Below are positions 1 to 9,764 of a DNA stretch of 64,000 nt, one piece after another. Within the stretch, counting starts at the first letter, position 1. Every line of letters starts with the position of its first letter. The position numbers and the translations under genes are program-made. The DNA is from Puniceicoccaceae bacterium (GTDB lineage Bacteria; Verrucomicrobiota; Verrucomicrobiia; Opitutales; JAFGAQ01), in contig JANQOQ010000010.1 in assembly GCA_028285755.1 (NCBI GenBank), forward strand, positions 112,768-176,767, in the 5' to 3' direction. The notes under the pieces were generated by a model. That model made no database searches. It was not told where the DNA came from and was given only the letters and a program-made list of their open reading frames with translations.

Positions 1-1
1 T

Positions 2-676
2 ATCGGTATGGAGCTGCCCCATCCGGTCATTAATAAGACCACGTTTGATCTGGGATTTGCCAATGAAGCCGGTGTCGAAGGGACCACGCGCTTACTCAAA
101 AATATCAGCGGTATGTGGATGGTCGTTCAGCTCAAGGAAGAATGGGCGAAGGAGGGTAACGACTACACCTATGATAACCTGGATGATATGGCCGCAGAGG
201 CAGAGCCATTTCTTTCGGTAATCGATCCGGACGATGCTCGCTTTGCTTCCCATGGTCCGATGGCACAACGCATCATTGACTACTGTTCGGAAACCGGGCA
301 ACGCACTCCACGTACCAAGGGTGAGATTGTGCGCATAGTCTCGGACAGTCTCGCGGCTAAGTATGCGATAATGTTTGAAAAGCTCGGTATCCTGTATGGT
401 GGGGAGCTTCCATCTCTACGCATAATTGGCGGTGGGTGTCAGAATAGCTTCCTGAACCAGTGCACGGCCGATGCCATCGGAAAACCCGTTATCGCTGGTC
501 CCGTAGAGGCGACTTCCCTCGGTAACCTCATTCTGCAGATGAAAGCCATGGATGTGATTCCCGACGTCGCCGCCGGCCGCCAGATCATTGAAAACTCTTT
601 TGAATCGAAGACCTTCCAGCCACAAGATTCCGACGTCTGGAGAGCCCCTATCGATACCCTGAGAAAGCTCCTTTAA
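2..676 (+). CDS. FGGY-family sugar kinase, C-terminal part (fuculokinase/rhamnulokinase type)
   Basis: This is the C-terminal half of an FGGY carbohydrate kinase. The frame is open to the left edge, so the N-terminal domain lies outside the window. The segment GGGCQNSFLNQCTADAIGKP followed by GPVEATSLGN is the ATP-binding signature of rhamnulokinase/fuculokinase-type enzymes. The gene ends 29 bp before the L-fucose isomerase gene on the same strand. It therefore most likely phosphorylates L-fuculose to L-fuculose-1-phosphate in the cytoplasm. Sequence family alone would also fit rhamnulokinase; the fucI-fucP context is what favours fuculose. The family call is firm and the substrate is inferred. 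Confidence 0.85.
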   Translation: MGMELPHPVINKTTFDLGFANEAGVEGTTRLLKNISGMWMVVQLKEEWAKEGNDYTYDNLDDMAAEAEPFLSVIDPDDARFASHGPMAQRIIDYCSETGQRTPRTKGEIVRIVSDSLAAKYAIMFEKLGILYGGELPSLRIIGGGCQNSFLNQCTADAIGKPVIAGPVEATSLGNLILQMKAMDVIPDVAAGRQIIENSFESKTFQPQDSDVWRAPIDTLRKLL

Positions 677-705
677 CATTAACCAATTAACGATTCTTTA
701 TTATC

Positions 706-2514
706 ATGAACAATACCCCCTTCCAATCTCCCGATCCCTGGGCGAGTGACCTGCCGGCTATCGGTATCCGCCCGACAATTGACGGTCGCCTCGGCGGTGT
801 GCGTGAGTCCCTTGAGGAGCGCACCATGAGCATGGCGCAGAATCTCGCAAAACTACTATCGGAAAAGTTGAAATACCCGAATGGTACTCCGGTGCGCTGT
901 GTTGTTGCTGATACGAATATTGGTGGCGTTGCGGAAGCCGCTGCCTGCGAATCGAAGTTTGCAAAAGAGGGTGTCGGCCTATCTGTCACGGTAACTCCCT
1001 GCTGGTGTTATGGATCCGAAACCATGGATATGCACCCCACGCGCCCGAAGGCTGTCTGGGGCTTTAACGGTACTGAGCGACCCGGCGCCGTCTATTTGGC
1101 AGCTGTCCTTGCCGGCCATGCCCAAAAGGGGCTTCCGGCATTCGGTATTTACGGGCGTGATGTGCAGGATGCCGCTGATACCTCAATCCCGGAAGATGTA
1201 AAGGCCAAGCTCCTGCAGTTTGCAAAAGCGGGCCTCTCTGCCGCACTCATGCAGGGCCGCGCCTATGTTTCCATGGGTGGCACTTCCATGGGCATCGCAG
1301 GCTCTGTGGTGGATCCCTCGTTTTTTGAAAGTTACCTGGGCATGCGCGTCGAAGCGGTGGATATGGCTGAGTTTGCGGGCCGCATGAAAGCTGGCCTCTA
1401 CGATCCTGAGGAATACAAGCATGCCCTTGAATGGGTGAAGGCCAACTGCATCGAAGGCGATGACTACAACTCTTCTGAATCCCAGCGTAGCCGCGAGCAG
1501 CTCAATTCCGAATGGGAAGACTCCGTAAAGATGGCCCTCATTGCCCGCGACCTGATGGTGGGTAACCCCCGCCTTACAGAGCTCGGTTACTCCGAGCAAG
1601 GGCAGGGGCACCATGCCATCTGTGCGGGTTTTCAGGGGCAACGACAGTGGACGGACTACTTCCCCAATGGCGACTTCATGGAGGCAGTGCTCAACACCAC
1701 TTACGATTGGAATGGCCAACGCGCACCATACATCCTCGCGACTGAGAACGACGCGCTCAACGGCGTGACCATGCTCTTTGGCAACCTCCTGACCGGCACC
1801 GCCCAGATTTTTGCAGATCTGCGCACCTATTGGAGTGCTGACGCCGTAAAGCGCCTCACTGGCTACGAGCTCCAGGATCCTGCGCAAAGTGGTCTGCTGC
1901 ATCTCATCAACTCAGGCCCGGCAACCCTGGATGGTACCGGACAACATACCGATGCCAACGATCAACCCACTATCAAGCCATTTTGGGAAGTTAGCGAAAA
2001 CGAAGCAAAGGCCTGCTATCAGGCCACCACCTGGCACCCCTCGATTACCGAGTATTTCCCCGGCGGGGGTTGGTCCACGCGTTACCTGACAAAAGGCGGC
2101 ATGCCTGCGACCATTGCGCGTCTCAATCTCGTGAAAGGCCTCGGCCCTGCACTGCAAATCGCTGAGGGGTGGACGGTGGATCTGCCTCAGAATGTCCACG
2201 ATGCCCTCGACCAGCGCACCAATCCTACCTGGCCCACCACCTGGTTTACCCCACGTATCGGCGGCTCTGACGTATTCCGGGATGCCTACTCGGTGATGAA
2301 TGCCTGGGGAGCGAATCACTGTGTAATGAGTTATGGGCACATCGGCTCTGAGCTCATCTCCCTTGCATCGATCTTGCGCATTCCGGTGTATATGCACAAT
2401 GTGGTCAGCGAAAATATCTTCCGCCCCAGCGCTTGGAATCTCTTCGGCACGGCAGATCTGGAGTCTGCAGATTTCCGGGCTTGTGCAAACTATGGCCCCT
2501 TATATGGTAAATAA
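706..2514 (+). CDS. fucI: L-fucose isomerase
   Basis: Converts L-fucose to L-fuculose, the first intracellular step of fucose catabolism. The 602-residue length matches FucI (about 590 aa). The start region contains the family's [20 protein letters not shown] segment, and the motif [12 protein letters not shown] is typical. Probable Mn-binding residues are the Glu in FMEAVLN, the Asp in TENDALNG and the His in SYGHIGSEL, by analogy with E. coli FucI (Glu337, Asp361, His528). It lies between a sugar kinase and the fucose permease on the same strand, with short gaps (29 and 32 bp), which suggests one transcript. Confidence 0.97.
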   Translation: MNNTPFQSPDPWASDLPAIGIRPTIDGRLGGVRESLEERTMSMAQNLAKLLSEKLKYPNGTPVRCVVADTNIGGVAEAAACESKFAKEGVGLSVTVTPCWCYGSETMDMHPTRPKAVWGFNGTERPGAVYLAAVLAGHAQKGLPAFGIYGRDVQDAADTSIPEDVKAKLLQFAKAGLSAALMQGRAYVSMGGTSMGIAGSVVDPSFFESYLGMRVEAVDMAEFAGRMKAGLYDPEEYKHALEWVKANCIEGDDYNSSESQRSREQLNSEWEDSVKMALIARDLMVGNPRLTELGYSEQGQGHHAICAGFQGQRQWTDYFPNGDFMEAVLNTTYDWNGQRAPYILATENDALNGVTMLFGNLLTGTAQIFADLRTYWSADAVKRLTGYELQDPAQSGLLHLINSGPATLDGTGQHTDANDQPTIKPFWEVSENEAKACYQATTWHPSITEYFPGGGWSTRYLTKGGMPATIARLNLVKGLGPALQIAEGWTVDLPQNVHDALDQRTNPTWPTTWFTPRIGGSDVFRDAYSVMNAWGANHCVMSYGHIGSELISLASILRIPVYMHNVVSENIFRPSAWNLFGTADLESADFRACANYGPLYGK

Positions 2515-2546
2515 ATCCATTCCCAAGCCCTGTATAATAATCGTTT

Positions 2547-3950
2547 ATGAAAACTGAAACCCCACCATCCGACGAAAACAAAGTCGTCCCTACTCAATAC
2601 ATCTACCCCTTTATTATCGTTACCAGCCTCTTTGCCATGTGGGGCTTTGCAAACGATATCACCAACCCGCTCGTGCGTGTATTCCGCGAGGTTTTCCTCA
2701 TTAGTAACGCGCAGAGCAGTTTGGTGCAGTTCGCTTTTTACGGAGGCTACGCGACCATGGCCATCCCCGCAGCCTTGGTCATTCGCAAGTTGTCCTTTAA
2801 ATGGGGCATACTCATAGGGCTTACCCTCTACGCGATCGGTGCATTACTTACTATCCCGGCGAGCCTCTTTACACAGTTCAATATCTTTCTGGTTTCCTTT
2901 TACATCATTACTTTTGGACTGGCCTTCCTGGAAACCACGGCAAACCCTTACATCCTCTCCATGGGTTCCGCAAAGACGGCCACTCAACGCCTCAATCTAG
3001 CCCAGGCGTTCAACCCGATGGGTTCACTCACCGCGATGTTCATCGCAAGTATGATGATTCTGCCCAATCTCGAAGTTGCTGAATTCCGCGCTCAGGATGC
3101 CGCCGCAAATCCACAATACGAGGAAATGCTCCCCAGTGAGGTAGACGGTCTGCAAATTCAGGCTCTCGAGAATTTCTCAGAAACCCAGCCGGAAGCATTC
3201 GCAGAGATGCAGTCCCACGATCTGCACATCGTCATGATTCCCTACGTAAGCATCGCGGTGATTGTGATTATAGTGTTGATGATATTTATCTTCTCAAAAC
3301 TGCCGGATACGGGCCGTGAGGAGGAACCCATTAAACTCGGTGCGCTTGTTAAACATCTTGCAAACTTTCATTACGTGGGCGGTGTGGTCGCGCAAACATT
3401 CTACGTGGGCGCGCAGATCATGTGCTGGACGTTCATCATTCATTACGGGATGACACTGGTGGGGCTCACCGCTGCGGAAGCCCAGGGCTATAACATAGTG
3501 GCGATGATCATTTTCGTCAGCAGCCGCTTCATTTGCACATTCATCCTGAAGTATTTGAATGCAGGCCTCTTGTTGGGTCTGCTCGCTATCGGAGGTGCGT
3601 GCCTCGTTTTGGCAGCCATCTTCACACAGGGCATCGTGGGTCTCTACTGCCTGGTAGGTGTATCCGCATGTATGTCCCTGATGTTCCCGACGATCTACGG
3701 TATCGCGCTCGATGGCCTCACGCCCAATGACGCCAAGCTCGGCTCTGCAGGCCTGATCTTCGCGATCGTGGGTGGAGCGATCATGCCCCGCATCCAGGGC
3801 GGTATGATCGATGGCGATGGCATGGAGCTTTTCGGTATGACCCTTGAGTCCGTGCGCGTTTCTTTCTTCCTGCCCTTCGTCTGCTTTATCGTGATCGCCC
3901 TCTACGGGTTCCTGGCGAACGCCATCGATCGCAAAGAACGTCCAGCATGA
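2547..3950 (+). CDS. fucP: L-fucose:H+ symporter, MFS
   Basis: Inner-membrane permease of the FHS/FucP branch of the major facilitator superfamily, 467 aa with about 12 hydrophobic segments. The segment FAMWGFANDITNPLV near residue 30 and the ETTANPYI motif (around residue 130) are characteristic of FucP-like sugar transporters. A hydrophilic loop of about 60 residues separates the two six-helix halves. It follows fucI by 32 bp. The last four bases (ATGA, 3947-3950) overlap the start of the next sulfatase gene, which indicates translational coupling. Fucose is the likely substrate from context; related members carry other hexoses. Confidence 0.93.
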   Translation: MKTETPPSDENKVVPTQYIYPFIIVTSLFAMWGFANDITNPLVRVFREVFLISNAQSSLVQFAFYGGYATMAIPAALVIRKLSFKWGILIGLTLYAIGALLTIPASLFTQFNIFLVSFYIITFGLAFLETTANPYILSMGSAKTATQRLNLAQAFNPMGSLTAMFIASMMILPNLEVAEFRAQDAAANPQYEEMLPSEVDGLQIQALENFSETQPEAFAEMQSHDLHIVMIPYVSIAVIVIIVLMIFIFSKLPDTGREEEPIKLGALVKHLANFHYVGGVVAQTFYVGAQIMCWTFIIHYGMTLVGLTAAEAQGYNIVAMIIFVSSRFICTFILKYLNAGLLLGLLAIGGACLVLAAIFTQGIVGLYCLVGVSACMSLMFPTIYGIALDGLTPNDAKLGSAGLIFAIVGGAIMPRIQGGMIDGDGMELFGMTLESVRVSFFLPFVCFIVIALYGFLANAIDRKERPA

Positions 3951-5443
3951 AGCTCTCTAGATTAGTCTTGGGCGTTTGGTTTTGCTCTCAGATTGCCATC
4001 GCCGGACTAGCAGATAAGCCCAACATCATTATTATCTATGCAGATGATATGGGTTATGGTGATCTTGCGATCCAGAATCCGGACTCCAAATTTCCGACGC
4101 CGAATCTGGATCGCCTTGCACAAGAGGGCATTCGTTTTACCGACGCGCACAGCACGGCCAGTATTTGCACACCCAGCCGCTATTCACTGCTAACAGGCAT
4201 CTATTATTGGCGAAAGTTTACAGGTATCGTAAACAATTTTGAGCCTTCAGTATTTGATGCTGAGGAGTTCACACTTCCTGAAATGCTGCAGGATCTCGGT
4301 TACTACACTGCCTGCATCGGTAAATGGCACCTGGGTTGGGACTGGTATGCGAACTTGAAGCCCGGCTACGAAATTAAGGAAGGCGGGCGTGCTGACTATC
4401 CGGCTACAGCATTTGACTGGTCAAAGCCGGTACCCGATGGCCCGGTCGCTCATGGCTTCGATTATTACTTTGGTGATGACGTTCCCAATTTCCCGCCCTA
4501 CACTTGGATTGAGAATGATCGCATCCTCATCGAGCCCACAATACCCTATGCGCCAGACCCCATACCCCCCGAAGGTAATCACGAGGGCCGCCCGGGTCCC
4601 ATGGTTGAGGGCTGGAGACTCGACGCAGTCATGCCTAAGCTCGAGGAGAAGACCGTCGAATTCATCCACTCGCGTAAAGACCAGGACGAACCGTTCTTTC
4701 TCTATTTCTCGTGGACATCTCCCCATGCTCCCATTGTGCCCAGTGAGGAATATCTGGGGACTACGGAAGTCGGTCCCTATGGCGACTTCATGTATCAGAG
4801 CGATGCCACTGTGGGTGCCGTATTAGATGCATTGGAAGCGAGTGGGTTGGCAGAGAATACGCTCATAATTTTCTCAAGCGATAACGGCCCGGAACACTAT
4901 GCCTTCGACCGCATCATCAACCATGATCACCGCAGCATGGGCCCGCTTAAGGGCATTAAGCAGGATATTTGGGAAGGTGGCCATCGAGTCCCCATGATCA
5001 TGCACTGGCCGGGTACCATCCAAGCCGGCAGGGTGAGTGATGTGCTGATCAGTCAATTGGATATCATGCCGACCTTGGCGTCTCTGTTGGGCTATGATTT
5101 ACCTGAGCACGCGGCTACCGACAGCTACGATTTATCATCCATTATCAAGGCGGACGTACCCAAGTACCAACACCGGCAGACGCATGTGCATGAAGCGTGG
5201 GGGAGGGCGTATGCTTTGAGGCACCAAAACTGGCTCTTGGTAGATGCCCCTTCGGGTCTCATTCATCGGAGGACACCCCAATGGTTTCGCACGGCAAATA
5301 ACTACCAGGAAAATCCTCTGGAAGTGGAACTGTTTAACCTCAAAGAAGATGCGGAACAGCGATACAACCTGGCTTCAAAATATCCCGAGAAAGTCAGGAG
5401 ATTACAAGAAAAGCTCTATGCGATTCGCGAACAGGGTAGCTGA
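3947..5443 (+). CDS. Secreted formylglycine sulfatase (fucose operon)
   Basis: A type I sulfatase of 498 aa with an N-terminal signal peptide (hydrophobic run ending near ALA-like GLADKP, residues 1-22). NIIIIYADDMGYGDL supplies the metal-binding Asp pair. CTPSR (Cys74) is the site expected to be oxidised to formylglycine. GKWHLGWDW and SSDNGPEHY complete the active site. It is translationally coupled to fucP by a 4-bp overlap. The position suggests it removes sulfate from fucose or fuco-oligosaccharides in the periplasm before uptake. The exact substrate cannot be read from the sequence. Confidence 0.93.
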   Translation: MKLSRLVLGVWFCSQIAIAGLADKPNIIIIYADDMGYGDLAIQNPDSKFPTPNLDRLAQEGIRFTDAHSTASICTPSRYSLLTGIYYWRKFTGIVNNFEPSVFDAEEFTLPEMLQDLGYYTACIGKWHLGWDWYANLKPGYEIKEGGRADYPATAFDWSKPVPDGPVAHGFDYYFGDDVPNFPPYTWIENDRILIEPTIPYAPDPIPPEGNHEGRPGPMVEGWRLDAVMPKLEEKTVEFIHSRKDQDEPFFLYFSWTSPHAPIVPSEEYLGTTEVGPYGDFMYQSDATVGAVLDALEASGLAENTLIIFSSDNGPEHYAFDRIINHDHRSMGPLKGIKQDIWEGGHRVPMIMHWPGTIQAGRVSDVLISQLDIMPTLASLLGYDLPEHAATDSYDLSSIIKADVPKYQHRQTHVHEAWGRAYALRHQNWLLVDAPSGLIHRRTPQWFRTANNYQENPLEVELFNLKEDAEQRYNLASKYPEKVRRLQEKLYAIREQGS

Positions 5444-5445
5444 GC

Positions 5446-6861
5446 TCAGCTATCCTTAAACTGCGCAACGAGTCCACTCACTGTTTCCTTCGCGTCACCG
5501 TAGAGCATGCGCGTCTTTTCCAGGAAGTAGAGCTTGTTGATTAGTCCGGAGAAGCCTGCACCCTTACCCCGCTTAAGTGCATACACGGTTTGCGCCTCAT
5601 GCGCATTGATGATCGGCATACCGTAAATTGGACTGGCGGGGTCCTTCGCTGCGGCAGGATTCACCACATCGTTCGCCCCGATTACGATCGCGACGTCCGT
5701 TGCGGGTAGTCGTGGATTCACATCATCCATCTCAGCAAGCTGCTCATAGGGCACATCCGCCTCTGCCAGTAATACATTCATGTGTCCGGGCATACGACCC
5801 GCTACCGGGTGGATCGCATATGAAACTTCTGCCCCATTTTCCTCCAAAATCTGACCGAGCTCCTTAACCGCGTGTTGTGCCTGGGCAACTGCCATGCCGT
5901 ATCCGGGGATAATCACCACACTACGCGCAGCTTCGAGTACATAATAGGCATCCTCCACAGTGGCTCCCTTCATCTCACCTTCGACTTCCGAGTCTCCACT
6001 GGCGGCAGTTGCGCCAAATCCACTGAAAAGCACATTGCTTAGGGTACGGTTCATACCCTTACACATAATGATTGTGAGGATCAAACCACTGCAACCCACG
6101 AGACAGCCTGCGACGATCAATACATTATTGAAAATTACAAAGCCCGCCGCCGCTGCTGCAAGCCCGGAGAGACTGTTGAGCAATGCGATCACTACCGGCA
6201 TATCGCCTCCACCAATGGGCATTACCACCAGGAAACCCAACAGTAGGGCGAGCCCCATCATACTGAAAAATACCACCGGAGTATTAACACCCGCATACTG
6301 GATAACGTACCAAGAGCCCGCGCCTAATACAGCGGCGGCTACCAGGGCATTGATCACCATTTGTCCGGGAAATACCATCGCCCGTCCACTCACTTTGCCG
6401 GAAAGTTTGCCCCAGGCAAAGAGACTACCCGTAAAGGTCACTGCCCCGATCAGCACCGCTAGAAAGATAACGGTGGTTATAAAGTAGGGATTGATACCAT
6501 TCGCAATGTAGACATCCCAGCCCAGCGCCTTGATCTTATTATATTCGCCCCAGCCGACTAATAGACTCGCCAGTCCGCCGAAACCATTGAAAAGCGCAAC
6601 CATCTCGGGCATCCCAGTCATCTTGACGACCTTTGCTGCGATCGCACCGATAGTTGCTCCAACGATTAATCCGATGAATATATACTGATAGCTTAAAATT
6701 TGTTGATCGAGTAGCGTGATGACGACCGCGATTAACATCCCGATGGATGAAATCATATTGCCGCGTCGTGCAGTATCTGCGGAACCCAGCATTTTGATTC
6801 CGAAAACAAATAGGATCGCAGCGGCGATGTAGGCGAGGTTGATTAAGCTTTCAGTACTCAT
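5446..6861 (-). CDS. pntB: NAD(P) transhydrogenase subunit beta
   Basis: Membrane subunit plus NADP-binding domain III of the proton-translocating transhydrogenase (NADH + NADP+ to NAD+ + NADPH). The 471 aa match PntB. About nine hydrophobic helices fill the first 270 residues. The C-terminal domain carries VVIIPGYGMAVAQAQHAV and the GANDVVNPAA motif of domain III. Its ATG overlaps the stop codon of pntAB by one base (TAATG at 6863-6859). It is the last gene of a three-gene minus-strand operon and ends 2 bp from the convergent sulfatase gene; no clear terminator was seen between them. Confidence 0.96.
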   Translation of the reverse strand: MSTESLINLAYIAAAILFVFGIKMLGSADTARRGNMISSIGMLIAVVITLLDQQILSYQYIFIGLIVGATIGAIAAKVVKMTGMPEMVALFNGFGGLASLLVGWGEYNKIKALGWDVYIANGINPYFITTVIFLAVLIGAVTFTGSLFAWGKLSGKVSGRAMVFPGQMVINALVAAAVLGAGSWYVIQYAGVNTPVVFFSMMGLALLLGFLVVMPIGGGDMPVVIALLNSLSGLAAAAAGFVIFNNVLIVAGCLVGCSGLILTIIMCKGMNRTLSNVLFSGFGATAASGDSEVEGEMKGATVEDAYYVLEAARSVVIIPGYGMAVAQAQHAVKELGQILEENGAEVSYAIHPVAGRMPGHMNVLLAEADVPYEQLAEMDDVNPRLPATDVAIVIGANDVVNPAAAKDPASPIYGMPIINAHEAQTVYALKRGKGAGFSGLINKLYFLEKTRMLYGDAKETVSGLVAQFKDS

Positions 6862-7151
6862 TACTTCTGCTTCTTTTTGCTTTTAAACATGGCCAGCATC
6901 CGGTCGGTCACGAGATAACCGCCGACTACGTTAATCGATGCCAGGATGACTGCTGCAAGGCCGATCATTTTACCGAAATCTCCTTCGGCGGAGCCCGCGA
7001 TCAGGATCGCTCCGACGATGGTGATTCCGCTGATGGCATTTGAGCCGGACATCAGGGGTGTGTGCAGTTGTGAGGGGACTTTGGCGATCAGCTCAAAGCC
7101 GAGAAATGCCGCAAGGACAAAAATAAACAGTAATAGGATAATACTCTCCAT
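6861..7151 (-). CDS. pntAB: NAD(P) transhydrogenase subunit alpha, part 2 (membrane)
   Basis: A 96-residue protein with three hydrophobic helices matching the membrane portion of PntA, which is a separate polypeptide in the three-subunit form of the enzyme. The motif SQLHTPLMSGSNAISGI is diagnostic. It lies 12 bp downstream of pntAA and overlaps pntB by one base, so the three genes are one transcript. It forms part of the proton channel together with PntB. The lysine-rich C-terminus (KSKKKQK) is on the expected cytoplasmic side. Confidence 0.95.
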   Translation of the reverse strand: MESIILLLFIFVLAAFLGFELIAKVPSQLHTPLMSGSNAISGITIVGAILIAGSAEGDFGKMIGLAAVILASINVVGGYLVTDRMLAMFKSKKKQK

Positions 7152-7163
7152 ATCAATGAATTG

Positions 7164-8291
7164 CTAGGATTGAAAACGCTCGTGAACGACTTTACCGCCA
7201 TGGGTAATCACGCAGCCCTTTAAGATTTCATCTTCGAGATTGAGTTGAAATTGTTTTGCCTCACGGTCCCAGAAGTGTTCCAGAAGATTCGCGAGATTTG
7301 CAGAATAGACTTGGGTTGCATGGGTCGACACTGTGCGCTCCAGAGGCCCACTTCCAATGATAACGACACCGTTTTCGGTAACCACATCCTCACCGGCCAC
7401 CGTTCCTTCTACATTCCCTCCCGTTTCGGCAGCGAGATCTACTATAATGCTGCCCGGCCTCATCTGCGCGACCATTTCCTCGCTCACAATTTTTGGCGCG
7501 GGTCGGCCAAATAGTTTTGCCGTGGTGATCACGACATCACTCTGCGCGCATACTTTTGCCATGCCCTGTTTCTGCATCTCCATTTGCTCAGGGGTCAGCT
7601 CCTTGGCATACCCTTGTGCAGTCTGTCCGGTATCTCCCAGATCAATTTTTACAAACTTTGCGCCCAGCGACTTTACCTGCTCTTCCACTACCGGCCGGGT
7701 ATCAAAAGCTTCGACACGCGCACCCAATCGTTTGGCCGTGGCAATGGCTTGAAGCCCTGCTACACCCACACCAATAATGAAGAATCGTGCGGGCGAGATA
7801 GTCCCTGCCGGTGTCATCATCATTGGCAAAATTTTATTCATCCGGGAAGCCGCCTCCAAAACAGCCGCATAGCCTGCCAGGTTCGCCTGCGAGCTCAACG
7901 AATCCATCTTCTGGGCGAGGGTAGTTCGCGGCATCATTTCCATACTGATACCGGTTACTTCAGCCTCCGACAGAGCATCCAAAATTTCTTTTTCGTTAAA
8001 GGGATCCAGAAAACTCACATGCATAGAGCCTGCCTTTTGCTGCTTGATTTCTGCAATCTCAGGCTTATTGACACGTAACACGATATCAGCAGTTGCAAGC
8101 GATGCCGCGCGATCGCTACTGATCGTAGCGCCGACCGCCTCGTAGTCTGCATCCCTGTGGTCACACAGGTCGCCCAGGCAGTTCTCAATAACTACTTTTG
8201 CTCCCAACGATACCAGCTTTTGAGCACTCGTTGGATCGATAGAAGCACGCGTTTCTCCGGCGATTTTTTCTTTAGGGGCAAATATTTCCAT
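7164..8291 (-). CDS. pntAA: NAD(P) transhydrogenase subunit alpha, part 1 (NAD-binding)
   Basis: Soluble NAD(H)-binding domain I of the transhydrogenase, 375 aa, related to alanine dehydrogenase. It begins with MEIFAPKEKIAGETRASIDP, which is close to the family N-terminus. The Rossmann motif is FIIGVGVAGLQAIATAKRLG and the RPGSIIVDLAAETGGN segment is conserved. It is the first gene of the pntAA-pntAB-pntB operon on the minus strand. The promoter should lie in the 240-bp region shared with the divergent fucosidase gene. The complex supplies NADPH, which would also serve the thioredoxin system encoded further right. Confidence 0.96.
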   Translation of the reverse strand: MEIFAPKEKIAGETRASIDPTSAQKLVSLGAKVVIENCLGDLCDHRDADYEAVGATISSDRAASLATADIVLRVNKPEIAEIKQQKAGSMHVSFLDPFNEKEILDALSEAEVTGISMEMMPRTTLAQKMDSLSSQANLAGYAAVLEAASRMNKILPMMMTPAGTISPARFFIIGVGVAGLQAIATAKRLGARVEAFDTRPVVEEQVKSLGAKFVKIDLGDTGQTAQGYAKELTPEQMEMQKQGMAKVCAQSDVVITTAKLFGRPAPKIVSEEMVAQMRPGSIIVDLAAETGGNVEGTVAGEDVVTENGVVIIGSGPLERTVSTHATQVYSANLANLLEHFWDREAKQFQLNLEDEILKGCVITHGGKVVHERFQS

Positions 8292-8530
8292 AGGTTAGCT
8301 TCAACCCTCACAATGCTTTGATTTTTACGGTTATGACAAGCACTTTCTGAAAGCTATGAGCTTCTTAAATTGATAGTATTAGCGAACAAGACATCTAAAC
8401 CGGGGTTAAGAAAAGGACTCTTAATCTTAAAAATATTTGGGTTATGTTGGAAAAAAGTTGGTATTTGTTGGAGATTTTTGTAGAGGTAAAAGCACAACTA
8501 TCTGTCTTAAATATAGTAATTCACGCCAAT

Positions 8531-9682
8531 ATGAGAAAAGAATCTGTATCCCTCTTTATATTAATCCTAGCCCTGTGCTTTTCTGGGTGCCAAAACGCCC
8601 AAAATCAATCAAATATCCCCAACTACCTCAAAGATTACGCTGAGTTATATGCCGATGACCCAAGGGCGGCAAATCTCCAATGGTTTACGGATGCCCAGTA
8701 TGGCCTATTCATCCACTATGGGCTGTATGCACAGATGGAAGCCGGTGAATGGGTGCAGCTCCGCCAGAAGGTTCCTGTTGCTGAATATGCAAAACTCTTT
8801 GATACTTTTATGGCAGAAAACTTTGATGCGGAGTTCATAACGGACTTCGTCATCGAAGCAGGCATGAAATACATTACGATTACTGCGAAACACCATGATG
8901 GCTTTGCACTTTTCGAAACCCGGCAAAATGACTTTAAGAGCACTGCGAGCCCAGCCGGCCGTGATCTCATTGCCGAGCTCGTTGAAGCCTGCGATCGCAA
9001 AGGGATTGGTATATTCCTCTACTACAGCTATGCGGCAGATTGGAAACACCCCTATTTTTATGCACGTGAAGATGGCTGGGCAAATGCAAGGCCCGACTAT
9101 GATGAACCTCAACCCGAGTACTTATACGAACAGGACGAAGACTTCCAAAAATACATAGAGTTTGCAGATGCGCAGGTCATGGAGTTGCTTACCCAATATC
9201 CAACCATCGCCGGTATCTGGTTTGATCCGATCATGGGTTACTACGCGCGGCCTGACTTATTCGATATGGAAAACACCTATGCGATGATCCGTGAGGAGCT
9301 TCCGCATGCGCTCATCTCCTTTAAACAGGGGGCTACCGGTACCGAGGATTTCGTAGCACCGGAGCGTCACGTTCACGATCTGGTCGAGCGCGTCCAGCGA
9401 AACCTGGGCGAAGAAGCAGCAAAAACTGCTGCAGCAGCTTGGGAAGGCAATCAAGGTAAGCCCCAGGAAATTTGCGATACTATGCAACCGCGTGCATGGG
9501 GTTACAACAAAGCCGTAGATGGACAGCACCTCACTGCCGAGCAGGTTATGGAACGTCTCAACGCTGCAAAAGAGAAGGGAGCGAATTTACTGCTCAATAT
9601 CGGCCCCAAGCCCGATGGTTCTTTCCCGCAGGAAGATATCGATGCCCTCCTTGAAGTCGGCAAAATCCTGAAAAACCAGTAA
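8531..9682 (+). CDS. Alpha-L-fucosidase, GH29, lipoprotein
   Basis: A 383-residue glycoside hydrolase family 29 enzyme that releases L-fucose from the non-reducing ends of glycans. The frame is open from 8444, but the ATG at 8531 is preferred. It gives a basic N-terminus, a hydrophobic run and the lipobox FSGC (Cys near residue 20), so the enzyme is probably anchored to a membrane in the cell envelope. YGLFIHYGLYAQMEAGEW and TAKHHDGFALFET are GH29 signatures, and Asp232 in GIWFDP is the expected nucleophile. The protein is short and lacks an obvious C-terminal beta domain. It faces away from the transhydrogenase operon and probably feeds the fucose operon upstream. Confidence 0.93.
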   Translation: MRKESVSLFILILALCFSGCQNAQNQSNIPNYLKDYAELYADDPRAANLQWFTDAQYGLFIHYGLYAQMEAGEWVQLRQKVPVAEYAKLFDTFMAENFDAEFITDFVIEAGMKYITITAKHHDGFALFETRQNDFKSTASPAGRDLIAELVEACDRKGIGIFLYYSYAADWKHPYFYAREDGWANARPDYDEPQPEYLYEQDEDFQKYIEFADAQVMELLTQYPTIAGIWFDPIMGYYARPDLFDMENTYAMIREELPHALISFKQGATGTEDFVAPERHVHDLVERVQRNLGEEAAKTAAAAWEGNQGKPQEICDTMQPRAWGYNKAVDGQHLTAEQVMERLNAAKEKGANLLLNIGPKPDGSFPQEDIDALLEVGKILKNQ

Positions 9683-9687
9683 GCTCC

Positions 9688-9711
9688 AAAACTTTTAAGA
9701 AAAGTTTTTAT
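9688..9711 (+). terminator. Weak AT-rich hairpin after the fucosidase gene
   Basis: AAAACTTTT and AAAAGTTTT form a 9-bp stem with a 3-base loop, followed by a short T run. It begins 6 bp after the GH29 stop codon. The very low GC content makes it a weak intrinsic terminator at best. Confidence 0.4.
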
Positions 9712-9731
9712 AAAAACTTGCAATCATATCT

Positions 9732-9747
9732 TAGACTGATTGGTTTA
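9732..9747. promoter_or_regulatory. TetR-type operator A
   Basis: TAGACTGATTGGTTTA is an imperfect 16-bp palindrome located 17 bp before the ATG of the TetR gene at 9765. It matches three further sites in the window (10373, 16225, 16870) with consensus TAGACCnnnnGGTnTA, the pattern known for NemR-like TetR repressors. It probably mediates autorepression. Confidence 0.7.
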
Positions 9748-9764
9748 GGTTTGTAACAACAATT

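Noticed and set aside
1183..1902. 239-aa open frame on the minus strand inside fucI
   Set aside because: It is a shadow of the strongly supported fucI gene and shows no domain or signal.
5960..6487. 175-aa plus-strand frame inside pntB
   Set aside because: Complement of membrane helices, Pro/Thr/Ser-rich; no independent support.
8444..8530. Upstream start of the GH29 gene
   Set aside because: It would bury the lipoprotein signal peptide 30 residues inside the protein; the ATG at 8531 gives a proper lipobox signal.
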